Of a stretch of DNA of 64,000 nt, positions 36,409-46,989 are shown one piece after another. Under the pieces are notes generated by a model. That model saw only the letters and a program-made list of their open reading frames with translations, was not told the origin of the DNA and made no database searches. The position numbers and the translations under genes are program-made. Numbering within the stretch: the first letter of the stretch is position 1; the number at the start of each line of letters is the position of its first letter. Source of the stretch: Roridomyces roridus (lineage: Eukaryota > Basidiomycota > Agaricomycetes > Agaricales > Mycenaceae); NCBI GenBank assembly GCA_029378245.1, contig JARKIF010000001.1:2232001-2296000 (forward strand), written 5' to 3'.

Positions 36409-37150
36409 GTGGCAGCACCCAGAATGCATTATGGGCGCGTTTGGCTGGGACCCGTATTGCAATACGGGCGTGCCCCGGCCGGCCGGCCAGGATGTGCCCG
36501 TAATGCATTACGGGTCATAGGGTGAAACACAAAAGAACTCAAAGGTTAAGAGCAGGAATTGAACCCAAAACCTCCTGCTGTCAACTGACCAGAGCAGAAG
36601 ACAGACACCATAACCAACTAGACCATTGTAGAGTGACAGATAGCTGCCAACATCAAGCCAAACCATGCCCCCAGACAGAGATCCCGCCGTGAATTGGCGG
36701 TTAGATGACGGTTAGGTTAGGTTAGGTTAGGTTTGGTGTGGCCCAGGACTGTCAACATCCCCCCCGCGGCCTCGGCTGTGAATATCGCTCACAGAATCCA
36801 CCGTGAATTGGCAGTTAGGGGCAATATCCACTGTGAATTGGTGGTTAGGGGTGTGAATGCTGGGTTAGGGTTAGGTTGGGTGGCTGGTATTGTATGGGCT
36901 GCGAATATTTTAACCAGTATGGTTATTATAGTGTAGTAGTAACAGTTGCCATTCTGATTATGTAATGGTGTTCTGGAGGCTGTGGGTTCAATTCAGCCTT
37001 CTGCCTGCTGTTTTTGGTTAGGGGCTGTGCTGCTGTCAACACACTGTTCAGAGGCTGTGTACCCAGAATGCATTATGGGCACATGCTGGCCGGCCGGCCA
37101 AGGTGTGCCCGTAATGCAATACGGGCTCTGGCCAAATGAGCCCGCATTGC
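36409..37150 (-). mobile_element. tRNA-derived SINE-like repeat with palindromic ends
   Basis: Near-palindromic blocks of the CCCAGAATGCATTATGGGC / GCCCGTAATGCATTACGGG type occur at 36411-36518 and again at 37062-37130, each enclosing a GGCCGGCCGGCC core. Between them, on the minus strand, is a tRNA-like head: an A-box (TGGTCTAGTTGGTTATGG, about 36608-36625) and a B-box (GGGTTCAATTCC, about 36553-36566). A second B-box-like GGGTTCAATTC lies at about 36983-36994 on the plus strand. Telomere-like GGTTAG repeats are at 36710-36736 and 36861-36880. The tRNA-like part does not fold as a normal tRNA, so a pol III SINE or composite repeat is likeliest. Confidence 0.6.
36710..36736 (+). repeat. Telomere-like GGTTAG repeats
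   Basis: Four GGTTA units in tandem, with TTAGGGTTAGG at 36861-36880. Short, variant and internal to a dispersed repeat, so not a chromosome end. Confidence 0.75.
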
Positions 37151-37691
37151 ATCAAGGGTACAACCACACCTCATGGTGAAAGCGCCTCGAAGGTCGAAGG
37201 CCTAAGTGCCCGAATCCTTTTTGCCCTGCACAAGATTCACTTGACAATGGCCTCTGTATATGTACGGTTTCCTCTTTTTCCCGAGCTCGAGTGCCTATAT
37301 ACATTATCCGCTCGCTCGCTCAAATTGCGTTCCCAAGCCTTTTCGAATCCTCCCGTGTGGTCGTGCTGGATTTGCACATTCCCAGTTGAGTCCATCGCGT
37401 TGTCCGCCTAACGTGCTATGCTGGATGGCGCCATGTGGTCTAGCATCGACATGCCATACGAAGAAATTCGCTCGGCAAGCTATAGCTGTACAACGTCCCG
37501 ACACCGGGGAGAACCTTCACATACCGGCGCGGTCTCACGAGGCCTGAGAGACAAAGAAGCAATAAAATATCCAGTTCTTGCTACCTGACTATGTCCCAGT
37601 GCCGATCATGCTCTCGAACATGGCCAGTCGAATTCATTTTATAGAATACAGTCACGGTAGGACACAGTCTAATTCTCCTGCGCCTACAATA
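37151..37691. other. Intergenic
   Basis: Short frames only; no domain seen. Confidence 0.4.
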
Positions 37692-39092
37692 TCATTGGCA
37701 CCAGCGGAGAGAGGAGATAAGGGACATAAAAGTACTCACCCTTGCGTTAAGATGATGTGGAAGCTCCCATATGCTAGCGAATTGGTTGACGCCGGCCACA
37801 TTGTATTCCATGTTGAGTATTCTTCCGTAGCGGAGGCGCTGTAATGTGCTGAGGACGGCGTCGATATCGGGGTCGCCATCGGTTGCATCGGTATCGAGGG
37901 TGAACCTCAAAGATTCAAGTGTTACCACTCCCGTCATGCCGCTCGTCCTCGATTTCAGCGGACTGACCAGGGAAAATATGTCATAATTGGTGATATATCC
38001 GCAATCTACCAGCGTCAACGACTTGAGGGCCTGTAAGATCGGCGGGAGCTGGGTGACGCCCGGGGATGCGGGGATCATGCGCGCGAACAGCTGGTGGAGG
38101 GATTCTCTCATCACGGCTCTGAGTGTGAGATTCTCGAGGTTCCCAAGATCTGGCCCCATGAAGTCGAAAAATCCGGTGACGCTCTGGGCGTTGTCACCGG
38201 CATGAATACAAGCCTGCGGAGGCGTCCGGAGCAGTCGGATCGTAAAATGAGCGACTTGACGGCCTCCGCAGCTACGAGAAGATCTAGATGAAACTCGAGG
38301 TGATCCAGGACGGGAGCGGTGAGTTGCTCCAGGAAGTCTGGGTGACATCCTTCTGCTAGGATGACGGTGCGCAGGTGATGATGGGAGCGATGGGTGCTGG
38401 GTCCAATGACACGCAGCCGACAGCAAGACTTTGAAGGTTCGGCGTAAACTCTAGGAATTGGCGACAGGCGCTTTCGATGGATAGCGAAGTCAGACGCGTG
38501 AACACGTCCATCTGAACACCTTGTAATTGGTCGATATAGCCTATTTTGAGGTCGACGAGAGATGGTGCCCTGGCAGCGAGTAGCGACGGGCCCAATCTCA
38601 GGTCACTGAGACAAATGAGGCGCAGAAGGCGGTCTTCCCTGGACAGATAGTTGCTGGAGGTGCGGAATGTCACATGGTAACGAGAAAGAGGAGGCCGCGG
38701 TCTGGGTGTCGGCCATGCGTACAACCAACGTCTCCCACCTCGAAGGATGGTCGAAGAGATAGTCTTCGAGGGTTGCCAAGTCCCCCGAAGACCGAAGGGT
38801 AACATCTGCGTTTAAAAGGCAGGTCCCAGTTCGACCAAACCACACCCGAAGCTCCATTGCTGGAGTTAAAGATCAGAAGAGGCTAGATAGTCCATGAAAT
38901 CGATTACTTGACTGTATATGGGTCCAAAGTTCAGGTGTCCCTAAAGCTATTTGTCGCCACTGGCAGCAAACGTGGGACAGGGCCAACGGGCATGGCCTGC
39001 TCCAGCTGCTCTGCTTCGGTGCGCAAAGAAGCCATTTGTCGCTGGATATCATGGAGACGAGATTGCCAGACGATGCGGGGGTTGTTCTGCAT
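37692..39092 (-). pseudogene. F-box/LRR pseudogene (copy C)
   Basis: The 5' part (38731-39362) matches copy A at about 99%, but an 89-bp deletion at 38990/38991 removes most of the F-box (the part encoding IIFPILSIPPELTVAIFMAC) and shifts the frame. The start of the LRR exon is identical (ELRVWFGRTGTCLLNADVT), then the sequence diverges from copy A at SRWE. The LRR region continues in three different frames (APSLVDLKIGYIDQLQG; LENLTLRAVMRESLHQLF; LKSLTLVDCGYITNY), so at least two more indels are present. Confidence 0.8.
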
Positions 39093-39361
39093 GCTCTGTG
39101 AGGTGGAGATAGAGAGAATAGCGAGATATCCCACGCAGAAACCTCCAGACTCCCATGGCCATGTCCAGGTTCTGCCGGTCGGAGGAAGGCATCCAAATCA
39201 AGAGCAAGTGTCCCGATTTGGAGTACCCCATCACTTCTCACCTTGGACGATGGCTTCCAGGCCAGCCAGCATGTCATCTTCGACTTAGCGGCAAATAGTT
39301 CGCCCCTCTCCACTGCATGTCTGCGCGCTTGCTTCTCTGGCATCAAGTACAAATATTCATA

Positions 39362-39850
39362 CCAGCTCCTCAACCCCTGCTCAAATAAACCGACCTTTGT
39401 CTGTAATTTCTTGATTTATCTCATCGCACCTGGCAGTGGTGTTCGGTTCTCCTATCCGCTGGCCATGGAAGGCTCCTCTGATAGGATATGATATCTGATG
39501 CGGTCGTTTGATATCCAAGGGTGCAGCCATCCAAGGGCGCAGCCGGGGAGTCGGGACCCGATGCTCAACTTAAGATCGCCACACCGACGAGCCTCGATTC
39601 CACCACATGTCCCTGTCGCAAGGACAATGGACCAAAGCCTCGGGGATGATTTCAACCAAGAGGTGGGCAATTATTCTTCCTCACTCCGACCGACATGGGA
39701 CCAATTTTTAAACAGGTTACAGGAAGAGCACGCGCTGTTTAGGTTATCGTCGCCACCAGAGCGGGAATCTAGGAAAGGGAAAGACAAAGAGCGCAGTGTA
39801 TCTGTGCTAGTTTGGAAAGCATGTCGTGGTGGTCCCCGGCTGCTGTAGGA
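39362..39850 (+). pseudogene. 5' fragment of TEA-domain transcription factor gene
   Basis: Homologous to 57790-58320, the leader and first exons of the TEA-domain gene. Shared blocks: CGACCTTTGTCTG, ATTTATCTCAT and CGCAAGGACAA, LGDDF(N/D)QE followed by the first intron. The encoded exon 2 ends in VLVWKACRGGPRLL and a stop, whereas the intact gene reads PVWPPRLEAAF into the TEA domain. The copy therefore ends about where the TEA domain should begin. Confidence 0.6.
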
Positions 39851-40640
39851 CGGTCCCAAGTCAGCGCTTCTGCTTCTTTGTTTCGTCTTACTGCCTTGAT
39901 GCTTAGACAAAATGCACCCGCCGCGCTACTTGCACCACTCTCAGATCTTCTCCAGCTCGGGATTTAGGATTTAGTCGCCCGTGTCGGATACCAATATCCT
40001 CCCTCCTCGTGCCCTGCGCCCGGCGTGTCAAATTTTTCTTTGAGGTCGGGGCAAGCTGCGTATAGGGCTATTGCGGGTGACGTAGTAAACGTGAAGGCCC
40101 ATTGGAGCGGTGTGGATGGAGGGGGGCGGCGTCGACTTTCTGGGACCATACCTGCTGGACCTATGTACCCCGCTCATCGAGGTGGGAATCCATGCTCATC
40201 GTAAGTTCTGGGATGCGTGTGTGGAAGCGCGTGGGCAAGAGCAGCTCTACACTTACTATCGTCAAACTAGTAGCCGACGCAAGAAGGGGGAGGCGTGTCA
40301 AGACAAGTCTGTTCCATCCCTCGGTCTTGTTTTCCTGGCAGTCAAGATATTCGACCGTCTTTGGAGGATGCAGGAAGATCCGTCCCCGACCCCCATACTT
40401 ACATGGAGAGATAGCGAGCAAGAAATCCACATTCGCAATGTATACACAAAGAAGTACATAGCTAAATGGCACAGCAGTGCGCTCCAATTCTTTACATTCT
40501 CCAGGTCAAGGTTACAATCCGTGCGATCCTCCACGTAATAGAAACTGACAATACATTGGCTCTCAAAAATTTCCCATTTGACTCCCCAATCCAAAAAATT
40601 CCAAACTGTGTCCTTCCTCTTACACTCCTGCCCGGGCGTC
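39851..40640. other. No supported gene
   Basis: Overlapping frames on both strands (for example 40110-40538 plus, 40298-40645 minus) lack recognisable domains and splice logic. Confidence 0.35.
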
Positions 40641-41597
40641 CGCACCTGGTGGATTCATAAAGTCCAATGCAACGTCATCTGCTTGCACTTCTTCTTCCTC
40701 CGTCATCTCACGATAACCTAGCGGGATAGGAACCCACACCCCGCACACTGGACAGCGATAATAGACGCCAGGACGTCCTTGGCCTACAATGATAGAAGGA
40801 CCATAGAACCGCGTGGCGCCGTCAGGCCATCACTGTTCAAACTGGACTCTCTTCGAAGGGTCGACGTCGTCCCAGAGTGGCGTGTGCGCAGAATGAGGTT
40901 TGTGCGTGGCGGAGGTGCCAGGGGCTCCGCGATGGTCTATGTCCCAGTCGGGCTGCTCGGTGAACGACGGTGGCTGCGACCCAAGATTGGGCCCCACGAG
41001 TTGGCGAAGCTCTGCAGCTGCACTGAGGAGCGTGTTTGAGATTTTTTGAACCATTTCCAGCGGTACCGCCACGACATCCGAGTCGCCGCTACTCACTGTT
41101 TTAAACGGTGAGTCAGTCATTAGATTAAAGCGTCTTCATACCGTCGCCTCCGGTGGACGCAACAGCGTTGTTTGAGAATTTTGCTTGAGCTTCTCGAGGA
41201 ACAAGGACGCTGGTGTATCGAGCAGCCTGGTCACCAATACTGAGCCGTGTTTCCCTTGAGACAAACATTGTGTTACCGAGGCTCTCCCTGGACGGCCAAG
41301 ACTTCGGGTGGTTGTGCTGAATAGTGTGAACGAGCGCTTCGCAACTGAGCGTTCAGAAAGCAATCACCTGCACCCATGGCTCTCAATGTGAGATTGGAAA
41401 GCAGACTCGACCTGGCCGCTCAAAGGAAATCTGATGATGGTTTCCTCTGCAAATCCTTTGCGAGTATCGGCGTTTGCGAGGAAATTGTCAAAGAGGACTT
41501 TCGCCTGTCGCGGGCTATCGTCAATGGCTTTGGAAGTTAGAGGGATGTCGATTCCAGCAGTCACCTTAGCCAAGGTCTTTTCTTGTTCCTCGTTCAT
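40641..41597 (-). pseudogene. Decayed paralogue of the 35.4-kb gene
   Basis: Exon 1 (41597-41368) encodes KVLFDNFLANADTRKGFAEE and HIESHGC, ending in the same codon as the second exon of the 35.4-kb gene. A 51-nt intron follows. Later exons include LVTRLLDTPASLFLEKL and VPLEMVQKISNTLLSAAAEL, matching WDVTEELGNALNRAAHAL in the paralogue. An in-frame TGA at 40828-40830 interrupts an otherwise continuous frame that goes on to RFYGPSIIVGQGRPGVYYRC, PVCGVWVPIPLGYREMTEEE and NPPGADA. The CPVCG could be half a zinc site. Function unknown. Confidence 0.55.
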
Positions 41598-41849
41598 GGC
41601 GTTGTCGCTGCGAAGGTGAGGGGGAAAGGTAGGAGTTGACCTTCATTTAGGCTTCATGGTGATCACTCTTCAATTGGGTTTATAAATGGCCAGCTCAAGT
41701 TTGGAGATTCACGTGCCGCAGTGCCGATGGCCAGCCTGGCAATTCGCCACGAGGAGGTGCAGAGCAAGAGACGGGGTGGTGCTCAACAGAGGGAATGCGT
41801 AAGGGAATATCTAGCAAGCACAGGAGCAAGTACATGAGATCTAGAGTCT

Positions 41850-42640
41850 AACTGAGGCGGACCTTTTTGGGAAGGGGCTCCTCCTTGTCCTCATCCTCCC
41901 CCCACCCGCACCCGCTCACCCTCGGTCAGGTCGCTGAAGTCGCTGATGTACCCCTCGTCCCAGACCTCCCCGCGCACCCGACCCGTGTAGTTGCCAACCT
42001 TCGCATCCTTCCCCCGGGTGAACTTCTGCAAAGGTTGCCCAACGAATTTGACGCGCCTCCTCGCGTGGAACAACATCTTCCTCTGTGCTAGTTGCCGCCA
42101 CGCGAGGTCAGATTTGAATCCATTTGCACCCAACGAAACAGGCCGCCAGCCGAATATTGATTCGTGTAAAAACGCCCTCCCCCATTTGAATGGGCGCATT
42201 ATATTGGAGTAGAGATGCTTGAGAGGTGCATATATGCCCGTCCAGCGTGGTTCGGAGGCGGAGTAGTCGACGTTGACAGCGGACGACGCGGCTCTTTAGG
42301 ATACGAGGAGAGGGTGTTGGCGTCTGTGGTCCGTCTTCAGCCTCACGGGCGGCAGCCTTGCGTTTGTGGCGGTCATGAACGCGCTTCTTGGCTTTCATTT
42401 TCTCTTTGCGCGAGAGAGGCGGGGCGAGAGACGACGAAGCATGTGGTGCGACGTGTGCGGGGGTTGCAGACGGAGTAGATGCGAGAGGTTCGAGCTGGAC
42501 GTCTTCGCTGTCAACAGGTAGCCCGAGATCTTGATACACGATCCGTCGCGTGTTTTCAGCGAAGAGGGCGGCCCGTAAGTCGAATCCTTGGCAGACAATG
42601 GCTTCTCCGAAATCTTGACAACGTCAGCACAATTAAGGAT
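41850..42640 (-). pseudogene. Second 2OG-Fe(II) oxygenase relic
   Basis: The N-terminal segment (PLSRKEKMKAKKRVHDRHKRK, EDGPQTPTPSPRILK) is nearly identical to 20-240 of the window. It then jumps to the C-terminal part (NAPIQMGEGVF; GANGFKSDLAW; KDAKVGNYTGRVR). The whole catalytic middle with the HxD motif is missing, and frames are shifted. Upstream it retains a leader up to about 42640 (GLPVDSEDVQLEP), so it shows part of the sequence cut off in the left-edge copy. It ends 220 bp from the transposon at 42860. Confidence 0.72.
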
Positions 42641-43044
42641 GTATGGAAAAGAGAAGGCAAGGAACAAATCCCCGCCCTGCTCTGTGGTGGAGTTGGGCAC
42701 GACTCGAAAGGGTATGTAGTCGAAATGAAAGGATTGTAAAGTAAAACGAGTAAGGGAGACGCACCTGAGGAATCCCGCATCGTCTCCTTGTCTTGGTGCT
42801 TGGCAGCCTTGTTTCAGTCATGTGCATTGTGGCTTGCTTGCGCTTAGCCTTTCTTTCTCTGGTGGTGGGCACCGACCAGATCAATGATGGTCTGATCGCT
42901 TACCGGTCACTTACTATTTACCGGCCACAACACCGTCTTGCTTCGTTCTCATACTTCTGCCATCCTTCACACCCTTCTGAGTCACGGAAATAGTTGCATT
43001 AGTAGTCTAAATACCTGGCAATAAGTAAGAGCAATTAAATTGTA

Positions 43045-46000
43045 TTAAGAAAGTGCCGCATCCTCATCCAACTGTCCATATTCCTCATCTTCCTCATCGA
43101 AATGATCCTGAACCAGCTCCTGACACCCAGATGACGCTCCAGACTGCTCCTCTGGAGTGCTTGCGAGAAGCTTCAAATGCTCCTGGAATGCTGTGGTCAA
43201 CGCACGCTGCTTGTCGGCGAGTTTCGGGATGTGGGACTTCTTTGGAATGTCGATTCTGGTCTTGGTCTTCGTGTTCCACTTGTTTCGGAGTTTCTCAAGC
43301 TGGTCTTGAAGCTGCAAACGCGTCATCTTCTTCTCAAAGATGTCCTCGACCCGTGAAATCAACACCGTCGCGTCCAAACGGCGTTGGATCTCTGCTGCTT
43401 TCTCGGCAACCGCTGCCTCCTTCTGATCCTTCTCAGCTAGAACCCGCAGGTTGTACTCCATCTGGAGTCTCTTCCTCTCGCGTTCCAGCCCCGCCGAATC
43501 CAGATTCCGCGCAGTGACCATGAGGTATTGATGGTCCTCCGGTTCAAACCACATATCCATGAACGCCTGCGTCTCGTTCCTCCGAAACATACCCATCCCA
43601 TTGTGAATTGCGAGTGCCATCGTTGGAAACTCGCGCATCTCCCCTATATATGAGCCAAGGCCTCCCTCATTCCGGTCGTTGGTCGCTGGCAGCCAGACTG
43701 CTCCCTTCTCCGAATCATTCAAACCGTCAATCACGCCGCCCAGTGCGTATTCTGAACAGAATCTGATCCATGTCGACTTGGCTCCCTGCAGGAAACGTAC
43801 AAGCATCTCCCGCAGGTACGGCGTCTTCCCACAGTCGTGGAGTTTCTTGATTTCTGCCAGCACGTCGTCCCGGAAGGGCGGTTTCCCATCGAAAGTCGCC
43901 AGCTCGTACTTGTCGTCGTCAAAGTCCAGGATGAAGTCTGGATCGTCGATAATCTTCTGGCAGTGGTCGCGGATTTCAGCATGCAACGGACCCAGGGATA
44001 TGGTGTTGAGTGCGACTTCCTCCGGGACACGGACACGTCGGGTGTACGGCACAGAGAAAAAGATGTGGTACAACGCGAGAACGCAGAGCTCGGTGAGTGT
44101 CGGTCCATCGTCGAGGGCATTGTAGACATTGAGCTCGATGTTAGTCCATCCCGGGCGCTGTTTGAGCTTCTTTACGGCCTGCAGAAACTCGCGATAGACC
44201 ACCCGGCGCACCACCAGTTCACAGGAGCCGCCCCCGTGGCTTTGAAAGCGATTTTTGTTTGTCCGGTCGAACCGCTTCACTGGTGTACCGGCGTCGCACT
44301 TGGCCTGCAGCCAAAGCTGTACCTGTAATATCCGTGCCGGAGGGTAAGGACAAAGGGGCCGGAACCTGAGGTCGGAGGTCGGAGGTCGGAGGTCGGAGGT
44401 CGGAGGGACGTAGACCGAGGGTGATCCGGATGAGGTGAACGCTACTCGGAGGGAGAGCGCACCAGCCACTTGACTTCCGAGAGAGGAGTACTCGGAGACT
44501 AGATTGGCACAGAGGAATTGCGGAGGCAACACATGTTAATTAACTACTGACGTACATCACAATCGTATGTCCTATTTATACTAAGTAAGTATGACACGAT
44601 CAAATGGAGTCAGAAGCGCGAAAGACAATAAGCTCTATGTTAAACAATAAGAAAGAAGATGATAAAGATAATCACAATAAGGGAAACGCTCAGAACGACT
44701 TCATTGCGTGAAAACCCTATCGGATTGTGCAATACGACGAATCGGATGCATCATTGGTCGGAGCGTCCGGAACAGTCGGAGATGTTCCGGACCGGAGGTG
44801 GTCGGAGGATGTCGGAAGGACGGGGTTGGTGACATGGATATAACAGTACCACATCGCCTTGTCCACGCAACACATGTCGAACCCTCTCGGCGCACTCCTT
44901 GTTGGCGAGTCGGATGGGGCCGGGGACACCAAGCTCTTTCCAATAGCCCGTCATGTGAGTGTTACCACCCTTGAAGCTGTTCTGGTCTTTATGCATGCAG
45001 CAACCAGTCCACACCCACACGGTGAGTAACCGCCGATCCGCCTCGTCCAACTTGTTGAGAGCTTCCTCTCCCAGCTCCCGTGTCATTGCATGGACACATG
45101 CTAAGTCGTGCGCAGCCTTGTCCTCGGGAGAAAGCCGCATGTAAACATCAAAGCCACCAGCGTCGTCAAATTTCCGACCCATCAAGCGCTGCGTGAGAGT
45201 GCGCAGCTCGTCGATCTGCCCATCGAGCTCGCGGAGGCGCTCCTCCCCGAGGTCTTGTAGAAGCGCCTCGTGTTTAACCTCTTTGAATGTGTTTGACAGG
45301 GCCTTTTCGTTATTCGCATGATCCCCGCACATCCCACGAAGGCGACGACAGATGAGGCGGAGGTCCAAGCTCCCAAGCCGTCGTCCAAGAGGGCTGGCAT
45401 TGTAAGTGGAGGTGATGTTGTTGTAAAGGGCGAGCCATGCATTTTTCGATGTCTCCGTGCTATGATCAACGGTCGACGCGATACCAGCAAAGCGGGATTT
45501 GGGGATGGATGACAAGCTCACGGAGCCATCTGGATTCTTTTCGGGGACGCGTAGATGGATGTGGCTCGATTGGTAGTTGAGCTTCCTCCGAGAAGTGCTG
45601 TCGCTACTCATGGTAATGTCTGTCTATCTGTTAGCGCTCAAATTGCCAATTTTTTCTGACAGATTACCGTTTGTCTGCTTCATCTCGGCGCCCAACTGGA
45701 CTTGGGCTGCAACCAGGCCTTCAAGAATGACCCGGCGAACCGTCCGACAACTCATTGCCCGGTCCAAGTCAACCCCAAAAATGCGCGCGACATCCTGCAT
45801 CAATTCACCGACCCGACCTTGCTTGCAGCCGCACGAGATGAGTACACGTGCCAGCGCCCGCAGTTCCACCTTGTAGGCCCTTCCAGACTTTGCACGCATA
45901 CGCTGTACATGCCGAACAGACCGAGAACCGGTACGGACGCGCTCGCGTGCCTGTTTGTGATAGTCTAGCTGACGGCGTGTCAAGCGTAGAACTCCTCGGA

Positions 46001-46478
46001 CTCGGCGGAGGACCCCGAGTTTATCCTTGAGCTCCGAGATTGACTTTGCGGCGTACTGTTCAGCATCAAGGACCCGACGCTCGGCTTCCACAAGTCGGCG
46101 GCGCCAGCCTTGCTCATCGGCAGCTTTCTTCTTCAGCACTTTGCGCACCTCGGTCTCCCCGTGAATGACTGCATCCTGTACGTCCTGTTCTGCCTCCTTC
46201 ACCCATTGTTTCAGCTTCAAAATAGTCGCCTTGGCAGTCTTTTCTCGCCGCTCCGTGTTCTTGAGGGCTTGTTGGAGGGAAAAAGCCAGACCTTCCGCCG
46301 CGCGAGCTCTGCCTTGGAGTGTTTTGATTTTGGCGGACTTTGGGCTGAGAGGAGGGGCGAGGGAGGGGGAGGGGTTGCTGTTCTCTTTGTTGGAACCCTG
46401 GCTGAGGCGGCGCGAGGCGCGTGCCTCCCCCAACTGCTGCTTTTGCTTTAGGGACATCCCTTGTCTTCTCTTGCCCAT
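43045..46478 (-). pseudogene. Transposase interrupted by a solo LTR
   Basis: Exon 1 is 46478-45668; a 48-nt intron follows; exon 2 starts at 45619. Without the LTR and one target copy, the gene is 953 codons in a single frame, a check that the insertion is the only lesion. N-terminus: basic (MGKRRQGMSLKQKQQLGEAR) with a long coiled coil. Putative catalytic acids of an RNase H fold: SSD in ITMSSDSTS, the Asp of MHKDQNSFKGGN, and the Glu of TNDRNEGGLGS; a conserved MCGDHANNEK lies between. The C-terminus is a second coiled coil and an acidic tail (EEDEEYGQLDED). Such proteins are common and usually unnamed in agaricomycete genomes. Recent loss of function, since nothing else is broken. Confidence 0.82.
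44324..44845 (-). mobile_element. Solo LTR (522 bp) nested in the transposase
   Basis: TGTAATATCC...ATATAACA with a perfect 5-bp target duplication GTACC (44319-44323 and 44846-44850). Same family as 30345-31003 and 63310-63833, in minus orientation. It interrupts the transposase between codons reading GDVV and QLWLQ. Confidence 0.95.
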
Positions 46479-46989
46479 TTTACGGCTACGGGTAGATGCA
46501 TTAGCAGAGAATAATGTGTGTACAACTTTTTTAAAGAGTCTACCTGCGTCGGGAACAAAGAACCGCTGCTAATGGGCGTGTTTCTCGACGCGACACGCTG
46601 CAGATGGTGAGTGACCGCGCGTTATGTCACACATCAGTAACACATTCACAGGGACATGATGGCGGCACTGTTCCAGCGGAACAGGTGATTTTGACGCGGC
46701 GCCCGTTGGTAGGCACGTATTTCTGACCAAGATCTAGGCTTCCTCAACGCCGATTTCAAAATTTCCGCCGGGATGCCACACGGCACAGCCGGCTTCAGTG
46801 ATAAAAACAATCATCAACAAATCCCGTTGAGGAATTCAAGAGAGACATGTAAAAAGTTATTTCCGGAGGTCTGTACAGTAAAATAAAGCCCGCCTCCCCG
46901 ACGCCAGTGCCAACTATCCTAGCAGTCTGATGACTAGCTGACATAAGTTGATCGGACCCCATCAGTGATGCGGTCGGTGCCCACCACCA

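Larger units (their letters stand above)
42860..46989 (-). mobile_element. 4.1-kb DNA transposon with DDE-like transposase
   Basis: Terminal inverted repeats begin TGGTGGTGGGCACCGACC (first 18 bp perfect, about 40 bp in all). A 7-bp direct repeat CTTTCTC flanks the element (42853-42859 and 46990-46996; 8 bp if one base is assigned differently). The interior is one long minus-strand transposase gene. The length includes a nested 522-bp solo LTR. The superfamily is uncertain; the protein is of an abundant agaricomycete type. Confidence 0.85.

Noticed and set aside
36540..36640. Functional tRNA gene
   Set aside because: The A and B boxes are present but the anticodon arm does not pair and the spacing includes extra bases.
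43053..44328. Plus-strand frames across the transposase
   Set aside because: Antisense to a long conserved coding frame with catalytic-type motifs.
30345..44845. The two solo LTRs as the ends of one large retrotransposon
   Set aside because: Each has its own distinct 5-bp target duplication, and the DNA between holds unrelated genes and repeats.
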